Below are positions 5,515 through 8,645 of a DNA stretch of 8,645 nt, one piece after another. Position 1 is the first letter of the stretch. Each line of letters begins with the position of its first letter. The notes beneath the pieces are model-generated. The model was given only the letters and a program-made list of their open reading frames with translations, was not told where the DNA came from and did not search any database. This DNA comes from Pseudobdellovibrionaceae bacterium. Its GTDB lineage: Bacteria > Bdellovibrionota > Bdellovibrionia > Bdellovibrionales > Bdellovibrionaceae. Location: NCBI GenBank assembly GCA_014376325.1, contig JACMRP010000132.1, forward strand, positions 1 to 8,645, given 5' to 3'. The translations under genes and the position numbers were made by a program.

Positions 5515-7688
5515 AGTCCTTTTGGTATTTGATCATTATTTTAGTTTTAGGTTACGCGGTCCCGGGCTTTGCGAAGATCGACGAATCCGTCGATATTTTT
5601 TTTCCGAAAAGCCTGAAGTACCTGCAGTATTCCCAAACCGAGTTTCCGGTTTTTTGGTGGAATTTCGTCGTGATCAATCCGGTCGGCGGCGAGGCCCAGT
5701 TCGTAAAGGCACGTGCCGTTTGCCAAACTCTGCAGAAATATGAAGCAAAGTCTATCCAGCGACTCGTGTGCGGTGATCAGTTAGGGGGCTTCGTTCAGAC
5801 TCTGGATTTGTGGTCCCAAGACTTGGTGTTGCGTGAAGATTACGCCAAGGATCCTGCCCTGTACCGGGATGCGATTCAACGATCCGTCAGTGATTTAAGC
5901 TTCCTAAGTACTTCACAAAAAGAAATTTTTAAATTAAAGCGATCTGATCCGACAGACCAGTGGCAAATCTATTTAGCAAAGAGCCAGGCGATGTCGCCAT
6001 CATCCTTCGAAAGGACTCAGGGTTTTTTGTTAGATCCTAAAACTCGTCGGCTGGTCATTCCGATTCAGTTTAGCGTTCCGCCGAAAATGCAGCAGGTGGA
6101 AGACCTCATGAGCGACCTGCAGCAGTATGGCGGCGTTCACTTAGTGGGTGCGCACGGTTCGGCCTACGCAAACGAAAAACAAGTTCACGCGGATTTAAAA
6201 ATCGTGTCGATCGTGGGCGCCGTTGTGCTTGTTGGATTTATTTTATTTTTAGTATTGAAGGGCAGCGTCGGCGCTTTGCTTTTGTTTCCGCCCGTCGCGG
6301 TCGCGCTGACATTGGCCGCGTGGATGACCGAGCTTTTTTACGGAAGCATTCACGGACTGACCCTGGCATTTGGATCGGGGATAGTAGGGCTTGCTGTGGA
6401 TTACGGAATGCACGGGGCTTTCAACGCTGGTTCAAAGCAGACTTGGAAGTCGAACGCCGTCGGGTTCGTCACAACCTTTATCGCGCTCGGCATTCTTGCA
6501 TTTAGCGGAATTCCGCTGATCCGACAGATGATGGTCTTCGGCAGCCTGGGTCTATTGTTTGGATTCGTGTTCTTCTATTTGCTATGCAAATACGTACCGA
6601 AATACTTCCGCCTAAAAAGCATCCGTTTTTACTTTCCGGACTTTCGTTACAGTTGGATTGTTATCGTCGTGTTAGTTGTGTGGGGTCTTTTGGGAGCAGC
6701 AAAAGTGGACTTGAACTTCGATTTAAGACGCTTCAACTTTCAAACGCCTGGCGATGCCGAAGCTACAAATTGGTTTTTCTCTCAGGGAGAGGCGAGCGAA
6801 ACTTACATTTTATTGCATGAGCCAGAGGAGATTTACACTGCCACGACTGAGGAATTCCGTTGGAGCGAAGAAAATAGAATTAAATACGTTGGTTTAGGAC
6901 AATTGATCCCGTCTGCCGAAGTCCAAGCCAAGAATTTAGAATCCTGGAGCACTCGCGGTTGCGGAGAACTTTCAAAAAGTTCAAACGCAACGGAGTTAAA
7001 GCTTTTTACGCCGTTTTTCAAAAATATTTGCGAGACGGGGCGAGCACCTCTTCAGTTTGCTGAAATGCAGAAGCGCGACTACATGAGTCCGCTCATTGGC
7101 AGTAAAAACTTTGTGTCATTATTTTTTGCGGCGAATCCCGCCCAAGAGAAGGCGATTCTCGAAAAATTTCCGGAATCGCACTCGTTGGTGGAGTCTATCC
7201 GAGGATTCTCGAAATCTCTCGAAGAAGACATGCGTTGGATGATCCCGTCCGCAATTATAATCTGCGGAATTATATTGCTGATCTATTACCGGAGTTTATT
7301 TTTTATGGCGGCGGCATTCGTGCCGTTTATGTCAGGGCTCGGCGTTTTCTTTTTTGCGACGTCATTGACGGGCGGAAGTCTGGATTTAATTTCGGTGTTG
7401 GGTTTGCTGATGGTATTTGGATTTAGCGTCGATTACGGAGTTTTTGTCACCGACATCTACGCATTTCCAGAAACGGAAGAAGACCCCCAGATTATTTATT
7501 CCGTTTTAGGACTTGCGGCGATGACGAACATCATTGGCTTTTTCCCAATGGTTTTTGCCGAACATCCGATCTTGCACCAGCTAGGCGTCGCACTTTTTTA
7601 CGGAACGATTGGCACTTACCTCGGGACGAGATGGGGCCTCGGTCCGTTTTTAAGTCTGCGCCCGAAATCGAAAAAGAGGTCAGCTTGA
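5502..7688 (+). CDS. RND/MMPL-family lipid exporter
   Basis: A 728-residue inner-membrane protein with the duplicated RND layout. One N-terminal membrane segment (about 7-23) is followed by a periplasmic domain (about 25-232) and five membrane segments (about 233-365). The second half repeats this: a segment at 384-400, a periplasmic domain (about 401-578), then five segments (580-712). Each half has the conserved VDYG motif in its fourth segment, at 299-302 (GLAVDYGMH) and 643-646 (GFSVDYGVF); these Asp residues are candidates for proton relay. MMPL proteins move lipids or glycolipids out of the inner membrane. ATG 5502 lies inside the end of the LolA-like gene with AGG seven bases before it. 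The stop overlaps the TTG of the next gene, so the three form one coupled operon. Substrate assignment to the polyene lipid rests on context. Confidence 0.9.
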   Translation: MSKVKSFWYLIIILVLGYAVPGFAKIDESVDIFFPKSLKYLQYSQTEFPVFWWNFVVINPVGGEAQFVKARAVCQTLQKYEAKSIQRLVCGDQLGGFVQTLDLWSQDLVLREDYAKDPALYRDAIQRSVSDLSFLSTSQKEIFKLKRSDPTDQWQIYLAKSQAMSPSSFERTQGFLLDPKTRRLVIPIQFSVPPKMQQVEDLMSDLQQYGGVHLVGAHGSAYANEKQVHADLKIVSIVGAVVLVGFILFLVLKGSVGALLLFPPVAVALTLAAWMTELFYGSIHGLTLAFGSGIVGLAVDYGMHGAFNAGSKQTWKSNAVGFVTTFIALGILAFSGIPLIRQMMVFGSLGLLFGFVFFYLLCKYVPKYFRLKSIRFYFPDFRYSWIVIVVLVVWGLLGAAKVDLNFDLRRFNFQTPGDAEATNWFFSQGEASETYILLHEPEEIYTATTEEFRWSEENRIKYVGLGQLIPSAEVQAKNLESWSTRGCGELSKSSNATELKLFTPFFKNICETGRAPLQFAEMQKRDYMSPLIGSKNFVSLFFAANPAQEKAILEKFPESHSLVESIRGFSKSLEEDMRWMIPSAIIICGIILLIYYRSLFFMAAAFVPFMSGLGVFFFATSLTGGSLDLISVLGLLMVFGFSVDYGVFVTDIYAFPETEEDPQIIYSVLGLAAMTNIIGFFPMVFAEHPILHQLGVALFYGTIGTYLGTRWGLGPFLSLRPKSKKRSA
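7676..7679 (+). promoter_or_regulatory. Ribosome binding site deciding the TTG start of the lipoprotein gene
   Basis: GAGG within AAAAAGAGGT lies five bases before the TTG at 7685, at good Shine-Dalgarno spacing and inside the end of the exporter gene. It supports TTG over the in-frame ATG at 7631, which would put an extra charged stretch ahead of the signal peptide. Confidence 0.65.
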
Positions 7689-8227
7689 AATACTTGTACG
7701 TTTTGATTTTATTGGCCTCGCTGTCTTGTACAACAAACCAGGTACGACCGGTTCAAAGCGAAGATTTGCTGTTTCCTAACGGACGTTACCAGCAAAGTGT
7801 GGACGTTGACGTAACGGCTCCCCAGCACAAGCAGGATTTTGACTTCGACTGCGTTGTTCAAAAGAGTCCCGATGAAGTTTTGTTTTACGGCTACAATAAT
7901 TTTGGTTTTTCACTCTTCAAAATTAGCGAAAAGTCCGGCCAACCCATAGAAGCTGAATCATCGATTCCGCAAATAAAAAAGAACCAAGAGTTTTTTGTTA
8001 AAGTCTTTAAGTTAGTGAAGACGATCTTTAGTCTTCAGAAGTCGGATTCGCGACTCAAAGATCAGCAAATTGATCTAGAACAAGACGGCATCAAGGCCCA
8101 TGTCACATTTTCGCAGGTCGATGCTCTGGGGATTCCGCTAAAGATCGACGTTTCAACTGCGGGACAGTACGAGGTCAAAATAAAAACCTCGTCGTACAAG
8201 CTCAAGACGGAAACAGTCCCCCGTTAA
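7685..8227 (+). CDS. Small outer-membrane-type lipoprotein (possibly DUF3261/LolB-like)
   Basis: A 180-residue lipoprotein read from TTG 7685. Residues 1-15 (MKYLYVLILLASLSC) form a lipoprotein signal: Lys2, a hydrophobic core and Cys15. The box reads S-L-S-C rather than the strict L-A-G-C, but is acceptable. The mature protein has no recognised motif; its C-terminal half is beta-rich, with HVTFSQVDALGIPLKIDV followed by YEVKIKTSSYKL, recalling the end of LolB or the DUF3261 lipoproteins that sit beside LolA and MMPL genes in APE clusters. It may accept the exported lipid at the outer membrane. Its start overlaps the exporter stop as TTGA. Its last 26 bases overlap the convergent reductase gene. 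Lipoprotein status is fairly firm; the family is a guess from context. Confidence 0.75.
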   Translation: MKYLYVLILLASLSCTTNQVRPVQSEDLLFPNGRYQQSVDVDVTAPQHKQDFDFDCVVQKSPDEVLFYGYNNFGFSLFKISEKSGQPIEAESSIPQIKKNQEFFVKVFKLVKTIFSLQKSDSRLKDQQIDLEQDGIKAHVTFSQVDALGIPLKIDVSTAGQYEVKIKTSSYKLKTETVPR

Positions 8228-8645
8228 CGCTGAGGGTATGTCCGTTGACGTAAGCGGCATCCGCAGAGCACAAAAACGAGACGACGCCGGCCACTTCATC
8301 AACGGTGCCGAATCTTCCTAAAGGGATTTGCTTTTTAAAAGCCTCCAGCTGAGGAATGTTCTGAATCATTTCGGTTTCGATGAATCCTGGCGACACCGCG
8401 TTTACGCGAATTCCGCGCGGACCTAATTCGGCCGCCATCGTTTTTGTCATCGCGATCAGCCCGGCCTTGCTAGCGGCATAGTTCACTTGCCCCATATTCC
8501 CAGTTTGGCCAGCCAGCGAAGCCATATTGACAATGCAACCACTGCGCTTCAGCAGCATCTTTTTTGCCAGAAACTTAGACACGTAAAACGCGCCGAAAAG
8601 ATTGGTTCGTACCACTTTTTCAAAATTCTCGTTGGCCATCAGTAC
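8202..8645 (-). CDS. 3-oxoacyl-ACP reductase, FabG-like SDR (C-terminal part, runs off right edge)
   Basis: The minus-strand frame is open from the right edge to a TGA at 8202-8204, giving 147 residues of a short-chain dehydrogenase. Counted from the Met at 8639, Asn13 (RTNLFGAF), Ser41 (IVNMASLAGQ), Tyr54 and Lys58 (NYAASKAG) form the SDR Asn-Ser-Tyr-Lys tetrad, and IRVNAVSPGFIETEM and VNGHTLSVNGGLFPS are the FabG C-terminal landmarks. The N-terminal nucleotide-binding GxxxGxG part lies outside. The Met at 8639 is internal: the frame continues upstream (VLMANENFEKV), as in FabG. It should reduce 3-oxoacyl-ACP to 3-hydroxyacyl-ACP with NADPH, the step before the dehydratase, and would correspond to ApeQ in an APE cluster. 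It overlaps the lipoprotein gene by 26 bases tail to tail. Confidence 0.92.
   Translation of the reverse strand, partial: VLMANENFEKVVRTNLFGAFYVSKFLAKKMLLKRSGCIVNMASLAGQTGNMGQVNYAASKAGLIAMTKTMAAELGPRGIRVNAVSPGFIETEMIQNIPQLEAFKKQIPLGRFGTVDEVAGVVSFLCSADAAYVNGHTLSVNGGLFPS

Noticed and set aside
7631..7684. Earlier ATG start for the lipoprotein gene
   Set aside because: It would put 18 residues, several charged, ahead of the lipoprotein signal; TTG 7685 has a good ribosome site at the right spacing.
8637..8639. ATG at 8639 as the reductase start
   Set aside because: It would omit the nucleotide-binding half of the SDR, and the frame continues with FabG-like residues to the edge.

Overview
The window looks like the middle of a type II fatty-acid/polyketide-like cluster for a membrane polyene lipid, of the general aryl-polyene (APE) or flexirubin kind. 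The organism is Gram-negative: a LolA-like periplasmic carrier, an RND/MMPL exporter and a lipoprotein are all encoded. Base composition is moderate (roughly balanced GC by eye), genes are packed very tightly and several starts are not ATG. I cannot fix the taxon; Bdellovibrionota or another proteobacterial lineage would fit, but that is a guess.

Layout, left to right. (1) Minus strand, 386 to beyond the left edge: the N-terminal third of a ketosynthase (KS), starting at GTG. (2) Plus strand, 416-781: a small ApeI-like HotDog dehydratase, alone on this strand. (3) Minus-strand operon of six genes, read 4887 to 778: acyl carrier protein (ACP), KS, a short KS-like protein resembling a chain-length factor, a NodB-type deacetylase, a second complete KS, and a second ACP. 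(4) Plus-strand operon of three genes, 4909-8227: LolA-like protein, 728-residue MMPL exporter, small lipoprotein. (5) Minus strand, 8202 to beyond the right edge: the C-terminal part of a FabG-like ketoreductase.

Together these supply most of an iterative elongation cycle: carriers, condensation, ketoreduction and dehydration. They also supply a probable route out of the inner membrane and across the periplasm. No enoyl reductase is seen, which fits a conjugated polyene product. A starter-activating ligase, a second dehydratase, acyltransferases and a glycosyltransferase, usual in APE clusters, are not here; the cluster clearly continues past both edges. The deacetylase has no signal peptide and may act on an amino-sugar precursor of the head group (inference).

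Only about 84 bases lie outside the called genes (387-415, 2266-2295, 4608-4611, 4888-4908), so there is no gene-free stretch over 300 bases. I see no tRNA, rRNA, insertion sequence, CRISPR array or convincing intrinsic terminator.
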